Below, piece by piece: positions 9,774-20,074 of a stretch of 64,000 nucleotides of DNA. Made by a program: the position numbers and the translations under genes. The stretch is taken from positions 1 through 64,000 of the forward strand of contig NZ_PZKN01000001.1 in NCBI RefSeq assembly GCF_003046795.1, read 5' to 3'. The notes beneath the pieces were generated by a model, which saw only the letters and a program-made list of their open reading frames with translations, had not been told where the DNA came from and ran no database searches. Source of the stretch: Desulfonatronum sp. SC1. GTDB taxonomy: Bacteria; Desulfobacterota; Desulfovibrionia; Desulfovibrionales; Desulfonatronaceae. The number at the start of each line of letters is the position of its first letter. The first letter of the stretch is position 1.

Positions 9774-10450
9774 CCCTGCCCATTGGTGTGCTTATTTCCG
9801 GAGGCGGGTCCAATTTGCAGGCCCTGATCGACCGGATGGAAGCCGGAGTGCTGGATGTGACCATTCAGACCGTGATTTCCAACATTCCCGGGGTCAAGGG
9901 GTTGGATCGGGCTGCGAAGCATGGCATTTTCTCTCAGACTCTGTCCCATCGGGACTGCCCGGACCGGGAGTCCTATGATCGGGTATTAGTCCGCGCCCTG
10001 CGCGACGCTGGTGCCCAGGCCGTGGTCCTGGCCGGATTCATGCGGCTTGTGGGGCCGGAACTCCTGGCCGCCTTTCCCGGGCGGGTGCTGAACATCCATC
10101 CGGCCCTGCTCCCGTCTTTTCCCGGACTGCACGCCCAGAACCAGGCCGCGGAGCACGGGGTCCGTTTGGCTGGATGCACGGTGCATTTCGTTGACGAAGA
10201 GGTGGACCACGGTCCGATCATCATCCAGGCCGCGGTCCCGGCTCTGCCTGGCGAGGGAGCTGAAATGCTGGGCAATCGCATCCTGACTCTGGAGCACCGC
10301 GTTTTTCCCCAGGCCGTGCAGTGGCTGGCTGAAGGCAGGTTGGACGTCCAGGGCCGACAGGTGGTGGTCCGTCCAGGAGAGCGACCCCTGGCCACCAGGA
10401 ACGACCTGCCGCCATGCCTGATTTTTCCGCCGTTGGAAGACGGGTTTTAG
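9770..10450 (+). CDS. purN: Phosphoribosylglycinamide formyltransferase
   Basis: Transfers a formyl group from 10-formyl-THF to GAR in purine synthesis. 226 residues. The N-terminal IGVLISGGGSNLQALID, the catalytic region LAGFMRLVG...NIHPALLPSFPG and HFVDEEVDHGPIIIQ (catalytic Asn, His and Asp in place) are diagnostic. Translation is likely coupled to cobA-hemD through the four-base ATGA overlap. The C-terminus is slightly longer than in E. coli PurN. Confidence 0.96.
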   Translation: MTLPIGVLISGGGSNLQALIDRMEAGVLDVTIQTVISNIPGVKGLDRAAKHGIFSQTLSHRDCPDRESYDRVLVRALRDAGAQAVVLAGFMRLVGPELLAAFPGRVLNIHPALLPSFPGLHAQNQAAEHGVRLAGCTVHFVDEEVDHGPIIIQAAVPALPGEGAEMLGNRILTLEHRVFPQAVQWLAEGRLDVQGRQVVVRPGERPLATRNDLPPCLIFPPLEDGF

Positions 10451-10462
10451 GGAGGAACGAAC

Positions 10463-11008
10463 ATGAGCGATTTTCACTTCGAGTTATCCCAGGCGGAGCG
10501 GGATTATCTGCGGGAACTGGCCCGATTGAGCATTGCTTCCCGGTTTGACGCGAACGTGATGTTGCCGAAGCCGGTTTCGGAAAAGCTGGAACAGCCGTTC
10601 GGCGCGTTCGTAACCCTGAAGAAGCAAGGCCATTTGCGCGGGTGCATCGGGCATATCGTCGGCGACCAGCCGATTCGAAAAACCATCATCCGGATGGCCA
10701 AGGCCGCGGCGTTCAATGATCCCAGGTTTCCCCCGGTGAACAAGGAGGAACTGACCGATCTGACGGTGGAGATTTCAATCCTCAGCCCGCTGGTCCCTTG
10801 CGTCGCCGAGGATGTCGTTCCGGGCCGACACGGACTGCTGGTGCGTCGCGGCCCGCATTCCGGCCTGCTTTTGCCTCAGGTGGCCACGGAATACGGCTGG
10901 GACCGGGAGACGTTTCTGTCCCAGACCTGCCGCAAGGCCGGGCTCCCCGCCAATGCTTGGCAGCAGCAGGGCACGGAGATATTTTGCTTTGAGGCGGTTA
11001 TTTTTTAA
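10463..11008 (+). CDS. AMMECR1-domain protein (AmmeMemoRadiSam protein A type)
   Basis: 181 residues covering one AMMECR1 domain: PFGAFVTLKKQGHLRGCIGHI, AKAAAFNDPRFPPV, VEISILSP, GLLLPQVATEYGWDRETFL. The invariant LRGCIG segment is intact. In many genomes this protein is encoded with MEMO1 and radical-SAM partners (the AmmeMemoRadiSam system). Neither partner is next to it here, where it follows purN by 12 bases with GGAGG ahead of the ATG. The biochemical role is unknown. A link to modification chemistry is family-level inference only. Confidence 0.85.
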   Translation: MSDFHFELSQAERDYLRELARLSIASRFDANVMLPKPVSEKLEQPFGAFVTLKKQGHLRGCIGHIVGDQPIRKTIIRMAKAAAFNDPRFPPVNKEELTDLTVEISILSPLVPCVAEDVVPGRHGLLVRRGPHSGLLLPQVATEYGWDRETFLSQTCRKAGLPANAWQQQGTEIFCFEAVIF

Positions 11009-11053
11009 GCTGATTGGCAAAGTCGTTTTTTTGCGTTGAATAGAGATATTATC

Positions 11054-13420
11054 ATGAATCCAGATCATACCCAAGAATCCCCATTGGTTCTCGTCGTTGA
11101 CGACGAGGCGGTAAACAGGCTGATTCTGGAATCCAACCTGAAACGGCAAGGGTTCCGGATCGTCTCGGCGTCATCGGGCCAGGAGTGTCTGGACCTGACC
11201 CGAAGGGAGCAGCCGGACCTCGTGCTCCTGGACATCATCATGCCCGGAATGGACGGCTTCCAGACCTGCCAAATCCTCAAGGACGCTCCTGAAACCCGGG
11301 ACATTCCAGTCATCTTTCTTTCAGCGCTCACGGACACCGGGGTGAAGACCAAGGGGTTCGAGGCAGGCGGGGTGGACTACGTCAGCAAGCCCTTTGACGC
11401 CAAGGAACTGTTGGCCCGGGTGCGCACGCATCTGACCCTGCGCAACCAGGAGCGACAGTTGCGGGTCTACTCGGAGAAGCTTGAGGAGATGGTCGATGAG
11501 CGGACCACCAAGCTGAAGCAGGCCGAGCAGGATCTGCAACGCAACTTCGACATGCAGACCGCTCTGAACCAGTTGCTCCACCTTTCCTTGCAGGAATTGC
11601 CCCTGGAAGAACTGCTGCAACAGTGCCTGGACAGCATCCTGGGCATTACCTGGCTGACTTTGCAGAACCGGGGCTGCATCTATCTCCAGGAAGGCGAGGG
11701 AGACGTTTACCGCATGGTGGCGCAGCGCAATTTACCGGAAAACGTTCAGGTCCAATGCGCGACCATCGTTCCAGGACAGTGCGCTTGCGGAAAGGCCATC
11801 GCGGAGCAGCGCATTCTCGTGGTCCCGGACGAGGATGTCGAGCACAACAAGCTTTCGCCGGAAGGCGTCGAACCGCACAGCAATATCTGCGTTCCAATTC
11901 GATCCCAGCACGCGACCCTGGGGCTCGTGAACCTCTTTATCCAACGAGACACTCTGTTGACGCGGCAGGAGTTGGTTTTTTTAGGGGCCGTGGCCAACAC
12001 GCTGATGCAGATGATCCTCTATAAACGGGCCGAGCAGCGCATGCTGCACCATGTCCTTCACGAGCCGCTGAGCAACCTGCCCAACAGGACGGCCTTGCTG
12101 GACGGCCTGAACGTGGAGATCAAACAGGCCCGCGACATGGAAGGCTATCGGTTTGCCCTGGTGTTGATCAATCTGGACCGCTTCAATCGATTCAACGAAA
12201 GCCTGGGCTACGACCTGGGCGACAAGCTGATCCTCTCCAGCATTCAGCGCATTCTGGATGAGCGCAAGGCGGAGGAGGACGTCTTTCACCTGGGTGGGGA
12301 CGGGTTCGCTGTGTTGACTCGCCAGTTGCGGGAGGTCGCCGATCCCTTGCTCTTGGCTGAACGGATCCTGGACGGCCTGAAGCAGCCGCATCAACTGGAC
12401 GGCCATGAAATTCAGATCTCCGCCTCCGCCGGGGTGGTGCTTTCCGATGCCCGGTACGACCACGGCGAAGATCTGCTGCGGGACGCGGACATCGCCCTGC
12501 ATCTGGCCAAATCTCGGGGCCGGGGCCGGTTCGAGGTTTTCAGCTCCATGATGCACGAAAAGGCCAAGCATGCGATGCAGACCTTCATGGACCTGCGTTT
12601 GGCCCTGCAACGGGAAGAATTCGTTCTGTTCTATCAGCCCATCATTTGTCTGACCACGCGACGAACCATCGGGGTGGAGGCCCTGATCCGCTGGTTCCAT
12701 CCCGCCCGCGGCATGATCAGCCCCCTGGATTTCATTCCCTTGGCCGAGGAGACCGGGTTGATCCTGTCCATGGGCAGGTGGGTTCTGGAAAAGGCCTGTC
12801 GGGACATGCGTGAATTCGCCATAGTCATTGATGGCGAACCCCCATTCATGGTCAGCGTGAACTTATCAGGAAAGCAGTTCGCCCAGTCCGATCTCTACGA
12901 GCAGGTGGAGGCCGTACTCCAGGAGACCGACTTCCCTCCGGAGTGCCTCAAGCTGGAAATCACGGAAAGCGTGGTCATGGAAAACGCCGAAGCGGCCACG
13001 CGGATTCTGGAGCGCCTCAAGGGCCTGAACATCAAGATTGCCATCGACGACTTCGGCACCGGCTACTCGTCGCTCTCTTACCTGCACCGCTTTTCCGCGG
13101 ACATCCTGAAGGTGGACCGCTCTTTCGTCAGCCGGATGCACATGGGCGATGAAAACCTGGAAATCATCCGGACCATCGTCACTTTGGCCCAGGCCCTGAA
13201 TATGGAAGTGGTGGCCGAGGGCGTGGAAACCGAGGAGGAAGTGAAGACCCTGACCGTGCTGCGTTGCGATTACGCCCAGGGGTTCTATTTCGCCAAACCA
13301 ATGCCTCTGGAGCAACTGGTCCAGGGGTCGTTGCTTGGCAAAGGTGAACAAGAGAGCGATCGACGCGAAGGCCCGCCGGATCGGCGTGAAACCTCTGGAC
13401 GCCGCGATACGGACGAGTGA
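11054..13420 (+). CDS. Response regulator with GAF, degenerate GGDEF and EAL domains
   Basis: Predicted cytoplasmic c-di-GMP phosphodiesterase controlled by phosphorylation. 788 residues: receiver ~15-130 (VLVVDDE, LVLLDIIMPGMDG, YVSKPFD), a short coiled coil, GAF ~190-330, GGDEF ~345-500, EAL ~520-770. The GGDEF signature is altered to GGDGF, so cyclase activity is unlikely. The EAL half keeps VEALIRW, LEITES, IAIDDFGTGYSSL, LKVDRSF and VAEGVET, consistent with an active hydrolase. ATG 11054 is used; the open frame begins at TTG 11036. The C-terminal tail is short and Arg/Asp-rich. The cognate kinase is not identifiable. Confidence 0.9.
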   Translation: MNPDHTQESPLVLVVDDEAVNRLILESNLKRQGFRIVSASSGQECLDLTRREQPDLVLLDIIMPGMDGFQTCQILKDAPETRDIPVIFLSALTDTGVKTKGFEAGGVDYVSKPFDAKELLARVRTHLTLRNQERQLRVYSEKLEEMVDERTTKLKQAEQDLQRNFDMQTALNQLLHLSLQELPLEELLQQCLDSILGITWLTLQNRGCIYLQEGEGDVYRMVAQRNLPENVQVQCATIVPGQCACGKAIAEQRILVVPDEDVEHNKLSPEGVEPHSNICVPIRSQHATLGLVNLFIQRDTLLTRQELVFLGAVANTLMQMILYKRAEQRMLHHVLHEPLSNLPNRTALLDGLNVEIKQARDMEGYRFALVLINLDRFNRFNESLGYDLGDKLILSSIQRILDERKAEEDVFHLGGDGFAVLTRQLREVADPLLLAERILDGLKQPHQLDGHEIQISASAGVVLSDARYDHGEDLLRDADIALHLAKSRGRGRFEVFSSMMHEKAKHAMQTFMDLRLALQREEFVLFYQPIICLTTRRTIGVEALIRWFHPARGMISPLDFIPLAEETGLILSMGRWVLEKACRDMREFAIVIDGEPPFMVSVNLSGKQFAQSDLYEQVEAVLQETDFPPECLKLEITESVVMENAEAATRILERLKGLNIKIAIDDFGTGYSSLSYLHRFSADILKVDRSFVSRMHMGDENLEIIRTIVTLAQALNMEVVAEGVETEEEVKTLTVLRCDYAQGFYFAKPMPLEQLVQGSLLGKGEQESDRREGPPDRRETSGRRDTDE

Positions 13421-13491
13421 CCCCGGTTCGATTCCCGACCTTTTTTCGGCTTGCCCCAATGGGCTTTGCGGGGTAAGGAATCCCCCTCATC

Positions 13492-15291
<1,800 letters not shown>

Positions 15292-15307
15292 GACACAAGG
15301 AGACTTC

Positions 15308-15907
15308 ATGAACCCCCGCTGGCAAACCGCGCTCAAGGAATATTCCGAGGCCCTGATCATCGCCTTGATCCTGGCCCTGATCATCCGCACATTCATCATT
15401 CAAGCCTTCAAGATCCCCTCCGGCTCCATGCTGGAGACCCTGCAGATCGGAGACCGCCTGTTCGTGACCAAATTCGCCTACGACATCAAAGCCCCCTTTA
15501 CGGACTGGAGCATCCTTTCAACCCAGGACCCCGAACACGGTGACGTGATCGTCTTCCGCTATCCGGAGGACCCGTCCAAGGACTTCATCAAACGCGTGAC
15601 CGCGGTTCCCGGGGACGAGGTGGAAGTGCGGGACCAGACCCTGTACATCAACGGCGAGGCAGTGGACGAGCCTTACCTGACCCTGCACCCCGGTCCGACC
15701 CGGGTCCATTTCGGGCCGCGAACCGTACCCGAGGAGCACTACTTCGTCCTTGGCGACAATCGTTTCAATTCCCACGACTCCCGGTTTTGGGGGTTCGTGC
15801 CCAGGTCGCAAATTCGGGGCAAGGCGTGGCGGATATACTGGTCCGCCAGTCCGCGCTGGTTTTTGAGCGACGTGCGCTGGGATCGGGTCGGTCGGCGTAT
15901 TGAGTAG
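15308..15907 (+). CDS. lepB: Signal peptidase I (first of a tandem pair)
   Basis: Membrane serine protease that removes signal peptides on the outer face of the inner membrane. 199 residues with one N-terminal membrane segment (~14-31). The catalytic Ser is at ~40 in IPSGSML, the catalytic Lys at ~95 in DFIKRV, and box E is FVLGDNRFNSHDSRFWG. The start ATG has AAGGAG upstream. Its stop codon lies inside the longest frame of the second paralogue, so the two are tightly linked. Confidence 0.95.
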   Translation: MNPRWQTALKEYSEALIIALILALIIRTFIIQAFKIPSGSMLETLQIGDRLFVTKFAYDIKAPFTDWSILSTQDPEHGDVIVFRYPEDPSKDFIKRVTAVPGDEVEVRDQTLYINGEAVDEPYLTLHPGPTRVHFGPRTVPEEHYFVLGDNRFNSHDSRFWGFVPRSQIRGKAWRIYWSASPRWFLSDVRWDRVGRRIE

Positions 15908-15920
15908 AGCCGCTTCGCGC

Positions 15921-16592
15921 ATGTCCAAATCCCTGGCGACCACCCTTGGGGAATACGTCAAGGCTATTCTCTTGGCCGTGGTCCTGGCCCTGCTGATCCG
16001 ATCCTTCGTGGTCCAGGCCTTCAAGATCCCCTCCGGCTCCATGCTGGACACCCTGCTGGTCGGCGACCATCTCCTGGTCACCAAGTTCGCCTACGACGTG
16101 AAGATCCCGCTGACCGGGGCCGCCATGAAGTTGGACGAGCCGGAGCGCGGGGATATCGTGGTGTTTCTGTTCGGTCAGGACGTGCCCTCCTTCACCGAGG
16201 AGCCGGCCCGGTGGCTGCAATGCTCCCTGCCCGGCCTAGCCGACGAGACCTGCCCCCAGGACTTCATCAAGCGCGTCGTCGGCCTGCCCGGAGACATCGT
16301 GGAAATCCGCCGGAAACGGGTTCTGATCAACGGGCGCGAGTTGGACGAGCCCTACGTCCAGTTCCGGGACGCCACACACCGCGACGTCCAGCCCCGTGAT
16401 CGACTCGGCCCGCTCAAGGTCCCCGAGGGCAAATACTTCGTGCTGGGAGACAACCGTGACGAATCGTTGGATTCCCGGTTCTGGGGGTTCGTGGATCGGG
16501 AGCGGATCAAGGGTAAGGCTTGGCGGATATACTGGTCCTGGGAGGCGGGGGAGGGTCCTCGCTGGGAACGGATGGGCCACGCATTGCAATAG
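15921..16592 (+). CDS. lepB: Signal peptidase I (second of a tandem pair)
   Basis: Second type I signal peptidase, 223 residues. ATG 15921 is preferred over TTG 15900. With it, the membrane segment and catalytic Ser (~40, IPSGSML) align residue for residue with the upstream copy. The Lys is at ~117 (DFIKRV), later than in the first copy. The shift comes from a ~20-residue insert between the Ser and Lys boxes that carries two cysteines (CSLPG, ETCPQ). Box E is FVLGDNRDESLDSRFWG. The copies may divide substrates. Confidence 0.93.
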   Translation: MSKSLATTLGEYVKAILLAVVLALLIRSFVVQAFKIPSGSMLDTLLVGDHLLVTKFAYDVKIPLTGAAMKLDEPERGDIVVFLFGQDVPSFTEEPARWLQCSLPGLADETCPQDFIKRVVGLPGDIVEIRRKRVLINGRELDEPYVQFRDATHRDVQPRDRLGPLKVPEGKYFVLGDNRDESLDSRFWGFVDRERIKGKAWRIYWSWEAGEGPRWERMGHALQ

Positions 16593-16612
16593 AAGACCGG
16601 AACGGGAGGAGC

Positions 16613-18154
16613 ATGCTGGCCAAAATCGCCACCTCCGCGCTGATGGGCATCGAGGCCTTTCACGTGGAACTGGAAGTGGATTTCGCCCGCCAGGGCATGC
16701 CTTCGTTCACCATGGTCGGCTTGGCCGAGGGCGCGGTGCGGGAGAGCAAGGAGCGGGTTTTCGCGGCATTGAAGAACACCGGCTTCAAGCTGCCGCCGGC
16801 TCGGATCACCGTGAACCTGGCCCCGGCGGACATGCGCAAGGAAGGCAGCGCCTACGACCTGCCTCTGGCCGTAGGCCTACTCACCGGGGTGGAGGTGCTG
16901 CGTCAGGAGCAGGTCCAGGGCTTTTTCCTGGCCGGAGAATTGTCCCTCAACGGCGAACTCAAGCCTGTGTCCGGCATCCTCCCGCTGGCCTTGAAGGCCC
17001 GGGCTCAGGGAGCTCGGGGGCTGATCGTCCCCGCGGACAACGCCCAGGAAGCGGCGGTGGTCAAGGAATTATCTGTTTACGGGGCGGAGAGCCTGGCCCA
17101 GGCCGTGCGCTTCCTGTTGGGCGAGGAAGCCATCTCCGAGACGATCTGCGATTTGGACGAACTTTGGAAAAATCGCACCAAATCGATCCTGGACTTCAGC
17201 GAGGTCAAGGGCCAGGAGCACGCCAAACGGGCCATTGAAATCGCCGCCGCGGGAAACCATAACCTCCTCTTTCTCGGCCCTCCGGGCAGCGGCAAGACCA
17301 TGCTGGCCAAGCGACTGCCTTCGATATTACCGGCCCTGGAGTTCGAGGAAGCCCTGGAGGTGACCAAGATCTACAGCGTGGCCGGGATGCTTTGCAAGGA
17401 CCAGCCGCTGGTGGTGATTCGACCGTTTCGCTCCCCGCACCACACCATTTCCGACGCCGGGTTGATCGGCGGGGGGCACTATCCCAGGCCAGGAGAGGTC
17501 TCCCTGGCCCATCGCGGCGTGCTCTTTCTGGACGAATTGCCGGAGTTCAAGAAGCACGTTCTGGAAGTGCTGCGACAACCCCTGGAAGACGGCGTGGTGA
17601 CCATTTCCCGGGCCGCGATGTCCCTGACCTATCCCGCGGACTTGATGCTCGTGGCGGCCATGAATCCCTGCCCCTGCGGCTACCTCACCGACGAACAGCA
17701 CCAGTGCACCTGCTCGCCGCAGCAGATTCAGCGCTACCGCTCCCGCCTCTCCGGGCCGCTTCTGGACCGGATCGATCTGCACGTGGAAGTCCCGGCCGTG
17801 CCCTACAAGGAACTCCGCAGACAACGAGGCTCCCGCGATTCCGCGGCCATGCTCGAAAGCATCGAAAAGGCCAGGACCTTGCAGTACCAACGCTTTCGAA
17901 ACTCTCCCCTGCTGACCAACAGTGATCTGGACGGAAAGTGGCTGAATACATTCTGCCCGCTGGGCGATGCGGAGCATGAGTTTCTAGGGGCCGCGGTGCA
18001 GCGATTGAGCCTCAGCGCTCGGGCTTATACCCGCGTTCTGCGCATCGCCCGGACCATCGCGGACCTGGAAGGGACGGAAACACTGTCCGCGGACCATCTG
18101 GCCGAGGCCATCAATTACCGCACCCTGGACCGACAAGCCCAGACGTGGTCCTGA
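16613..18154 (+). CDS. yifB: YifB/ComM family Mg-chelatase-like AAA+ ATPase
   Basis: 513 residues. N-terminal ChlI-like fold (SFTMVGLAEGAVRESKERV), central AAA+ module with Walker A GPPGSGKTMLAKR, Walker B GVLFLDELPEF and sensor region PCPCGYL, and a C-terminal Mg_chelatase_C segment (LSARAYTRVLRIARTIADLEG). ComM homologues are hexameric branch-migration helicases used in natural transformation; that role here is by family. ATG 16613 has GGGAGGA just upstream, so the extra 31 residues of the longer frame are dropped. Confidence 0.95.
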   Translation: MLAKIATSALMGIEAFHVELEVDFARQGMPSFTMVGLAEGAVRESKERVFAALKNTGFKLPPARITVNLAPADMRKEGSAYDLPLAVGLLTGVEVLRQEQVQGFFLAGELSLNGELKPVSGILPLALKARAQGARGLIVPADNAQEAAVVKELSVYGAESLAQAVRFLLGEEAISETICDLDELWKNRTKSILDFSEVKGQEHAKRAIEIAAAGNHNLLFLGPPGSGKTMLAKRLPSILPALEFEEALEVTKIYSVAGMLCKDQPLVVIRPFRSPHHTISDAGLIGGGHYPRPGEVSLAHRGVLFLDELPEFKKHVLEVLRQPLEDGVVTISRAAMSLTYPADLMLVAAMNPCPCGYLTDEQHQCTCSPQQIQRYRSRLSGPLLDRIDLHVEVPAVPYKELRRQRGSRDSAAMLESIEKARTLQYQRFRNSPLLTNSDLDGKWLNTFCPLGDAEHEFLGAAVQRLSLSARAYTRVLRIARTIADLEGTETLSADHLAEAINYRTLDRQAQTWS

Positions 18155-18208
18155 TCCGGACCTGACCTAGGCCAAATCCAGGACCGCGGCCATGCTTGAG
18201 CCCGATCC

Positions 18209-18224
18209 TGGCCTGGACTTTGCA
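18209..18224 (+). promoter_or_regulatory. Candidate sigma-54 (-24/-12) promoter for the PilZ gene
   Basis: TGGCCTG-GACT-TTGCA has the invariant GG and GC exactly ten bases apart and matches the -24/-12 consensus at most positions. It sits ~60 bases upstream of the PilZ-domain gene. Sigma-54 control is common for motility and surface genes. One match with no enhancer site identified, so only suggestive. Confidence 0.4.
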
Positions 18225-18283
18225 TTTATTTGCATTTTAATGTCCAAGTCCGCCCCATACCCGACAACGATCAGGTGTCTCCC

Positions 18284-19201
18284 ATGAGCACCCCTCTGAG
18301 CCTCACCGATCCGAACACTATTCAAGGCTTGTTGCAAGACGCCAAAGACTTGCGCGCCAAGTTCATCATCGCTCTGACGCGGGAACAAGGCAGTCGGTTC
18401 GACGTCACCGGCCTGCTCCGGGAGATCGGGGACAGCACTCTGGCCGTTGAGGTTTCCGGGCTGAGCGCCAATCCCCGCTCCTGGGTGGGGCAGGTGGTGA
18501 GGTGCTACTTCAAGGTCCGGGACAGATCCAGAAAGTCGGATATTTTTTACAACTTCCCAAGTCCGATCCTGGATAGCACCGCCTCACGATCCGACTACAA
18601 CCTGGTCCTGAAACGCCCCGTCGTCCTGGAAATCGGCCAGCGGCGTTCCAGCATCCGCCTGGATCCGGCCTCAGACGACATCTTGAATTTTTCTCTTTGG
18701 GAGGAGGGCAAAATGGTCGCTCGAAACGCCGAGACTGGTCAGGCCAAGCTGCGTCCTCCTTTGATCGGAGGACAGCACTTTGAAGAGGGAGAGGTGTCTA
18801 TTCTGGACATTTCGGCGGGAGGCATTCGGATACGGTTTACCGGGAAGTTGTTCAAGAATGTTTCCGTCGAATCATCTTCGAAAAAGGATATTTCCCCGGC
18901 GCAAGGCAAACCGGAAAGTCCCTCCGTGTGGACCAAGCGAGCGAAAGTGGTCATTTGGCTTGTCTTGAGCGAACGGGTCAAAAACAGTCATCAGATCTTC
19001 TGGCTGAAAGGGCGAATCAGCTATAAGCGAGAGGACTACCAGAGCAAGGACGTGGAGTTCGGAGTGGAATTCACCCAGCACGGCAAGAACGATCCGAGCG
19101 GCAAAATCGCCTGGACCCCCGTACGGGAGAACGATATTCAGGAATTGGGAGCTTGGGTCTATCAGCGATACCTGGAACGATTTCGTCGAGGAATCGCTTA
19201 G
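18284..19201 (+). CDS. PilZ-domain (c-di-GMP receptor-like) protein
   Basis: 305 residues. An N-terminal YcgR-like part (~1-120) is followed by a PilZ domain with both binding motifs: RRSSIR (RxxxR) near residue 125 and DISAGGIRI (DxSxxG) near 180. It should bind cyclic di-GMP. A ~35-residue hydrophilic insert follows the second motif. ATG 18284 is preferred to 18230 because the upstream stretch contains the promoter-like site and lacks conservation. Context with the GGDEF/EAL gene 5 kb upstream and a CheY-like regulator downstream fits motility or attachment control. Confidence 0.8.
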   Translation: MSTPLSLTDPNTIQGLLQDAKDLRAKFIIALTREQGSRFDVTGLLREIGDSTLAVEVSGLSANPRSWVGQVVRCYFKVRDRSRKSDIFYNFPSPILDSTASRSDYNLVLKRPVVLEIGQRRSSIRLDPASDDILNFSLWEEGKMVARNAETGQAKLRPPLIGGQHFEEGEVSILDISAGGIRIRFTGKLFKNVSVESSSKKDISPAQGKPESPSVWTKRAKVVIWLVLSERVKNSHQIFWLKGRISYKREDYQSKDVEFGVEFTQHGKNDPSGKIAWTPVRENDIQELGAWVYQRYLERFRRGIA

Positions 19202-19378
19202 CGGACCACTTTGAAGATCGGAACCTATCCTTGCAATCTCATGAAAAAAACCGCGCAAGAATGAGAATTTGGGCGGCTATTTACATGAGCAAAGGGACAC
19301 CGTGCTGGAGGAGAAATCGTCCAGCTCTGGGGAAGCGGAAAGGGAAGATTGAAAGGATGGCCCGGAAGCAGAAAAAAG

Positions 19379-19777
19379 TCAGATTCGTAGGCCGGTGTTG
19401 CGAATGACTTCCAGAAGCAGGCCCTTGTCGATGGGTTTGACCAGATACGAACTGGCGCCGCCCTTGTAGTAGGCATCCACGACGTTTTTGGGATCACCCA
19501 GGGCAGTGAGCATGATCACGCGAGTTTCGTCCTTGGGGCTGATGCCCTGAGAGCGCTCGTACTCCCTGATTTCCATCAGAGCTTGCTGACCATCCTTGAC
19601 CGGCATCATGATGTCCAGCAACACCAAGTCATAGGGCTGCCCTTCTTCATGCGCCATTTGGAAGGCCTGGACCGCCTCTTCGCCGTTGACCGCCAAGTCG
19701 CATTGAGCATAAGGCTTGACGATTCGTTGAAGCATCAATCTGCTGGTAAAGTCGTCCTCCACGATCAGAAAGCGCAT
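19379..19777 (-). CDS. Single-domain response regulator (CheY-like)
   Basis: 132 residues, one receiver domain and no output domain. The acidic pocket (RFLIVEDD), phospho-Asp in VLLDIMMPVKDG, Thr in VIMLTALG and Lys in SYLVKPID are all present. ATG 19777 has GAGGTGGGT directly ahead; a longer frame to 19858 is probably leader. It converges with the PilZ gene across ~175 bases in which nothing else is seen. The sequence suggests a stand-alone phospho-acceptor; its kinase is not adjacent. Confidence 0.9.
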   Translation of the reverse strand: MRFLIVEDDFTSRLMLQRIVKPYAQCDLAVNGEEAVQAFQMAHEEGQPYDLVLLDIMMPVKDGQQALMEIREYERSQGISPKDETRVIMLTALGDPKNVVDAYYKGGASSYLVKPIDKGLLLEVIRNTGLRI

Positions 19778-19912
19778 ACCCACCTCGCTGGTTTCCGGGC
19801 TCGGCAACCGAGCACGTTGATGGAAAAGAGCCCTACCCCAAGTATGGTTCTGCCGCAAGCGGGAAAGAGTTTTGCCGCATGAGAATAGGAATGAGAGGAA
19901 AGGTCCGGATAC

Positions 19913-19944
19913 AAAAAAACCCCGTCTGTAACCAGACGGGGTTT
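19913..19944 (-). terminator. Intrinsic terminator after tRNA-Asn
   Basis: A 9-bp perfect stem (CCCCGTCTG / CAGACGGGG) with a TAAC loop. On the minus strand it is followed by seven T residues. It lies just 3' of tRNA-Asn and fits termination of that transcript. Confidence 0.85.
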
Positions 19945-19952
19945 GATTGTCT

Positions 19953-20028
19953 TGGCTCCCCGGGACGGACTTGAACCGCCAACCTAGTGGTTAACAGCCA
20001 CCCGCTCTGCCAATTGAGCTACCAGGGA
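19953..20028 (-). tRNA. tRNA-Asn (GTT)
   Basis: A 76-nt cloverleaf with encoded CCA on the minus strand. Acceptor arm TCCCTGG pairs with CCGGGGA, the anticodon loop CTGTTAA gives GTT, and the T arm carries GTTCAAGTC. It decodes AAC/AAU. It has its own promoter and terminator. Confidence 0.95.
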
Positions 20029-20045
20029 ATGCGTCGAAAGGGGAT

Positions 20046-20074
20046 TTTTTACACCAGTCGTTCCCGTCCGTCAA
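20046..20074 (-). promoter_or_regulatory. Sigma-70-type promoter for tRNA-Asn
   Basis: On the minus strand: TTGACG, 17-base spacer, TAAAAA, placed ~17 bases before the tRNA 5' end. It overlaps the end of the upstream TorD-like gene, so the tRNA need not depend on read-through. Confidence 0.6.

Noticed and set aside
13421-13491. Stem TTGCCCC / GGGGTAA before lepA as a terminator
   Set aside because: It has no T-run and runs almost into the lepA start; more likely chance or a leader stem.
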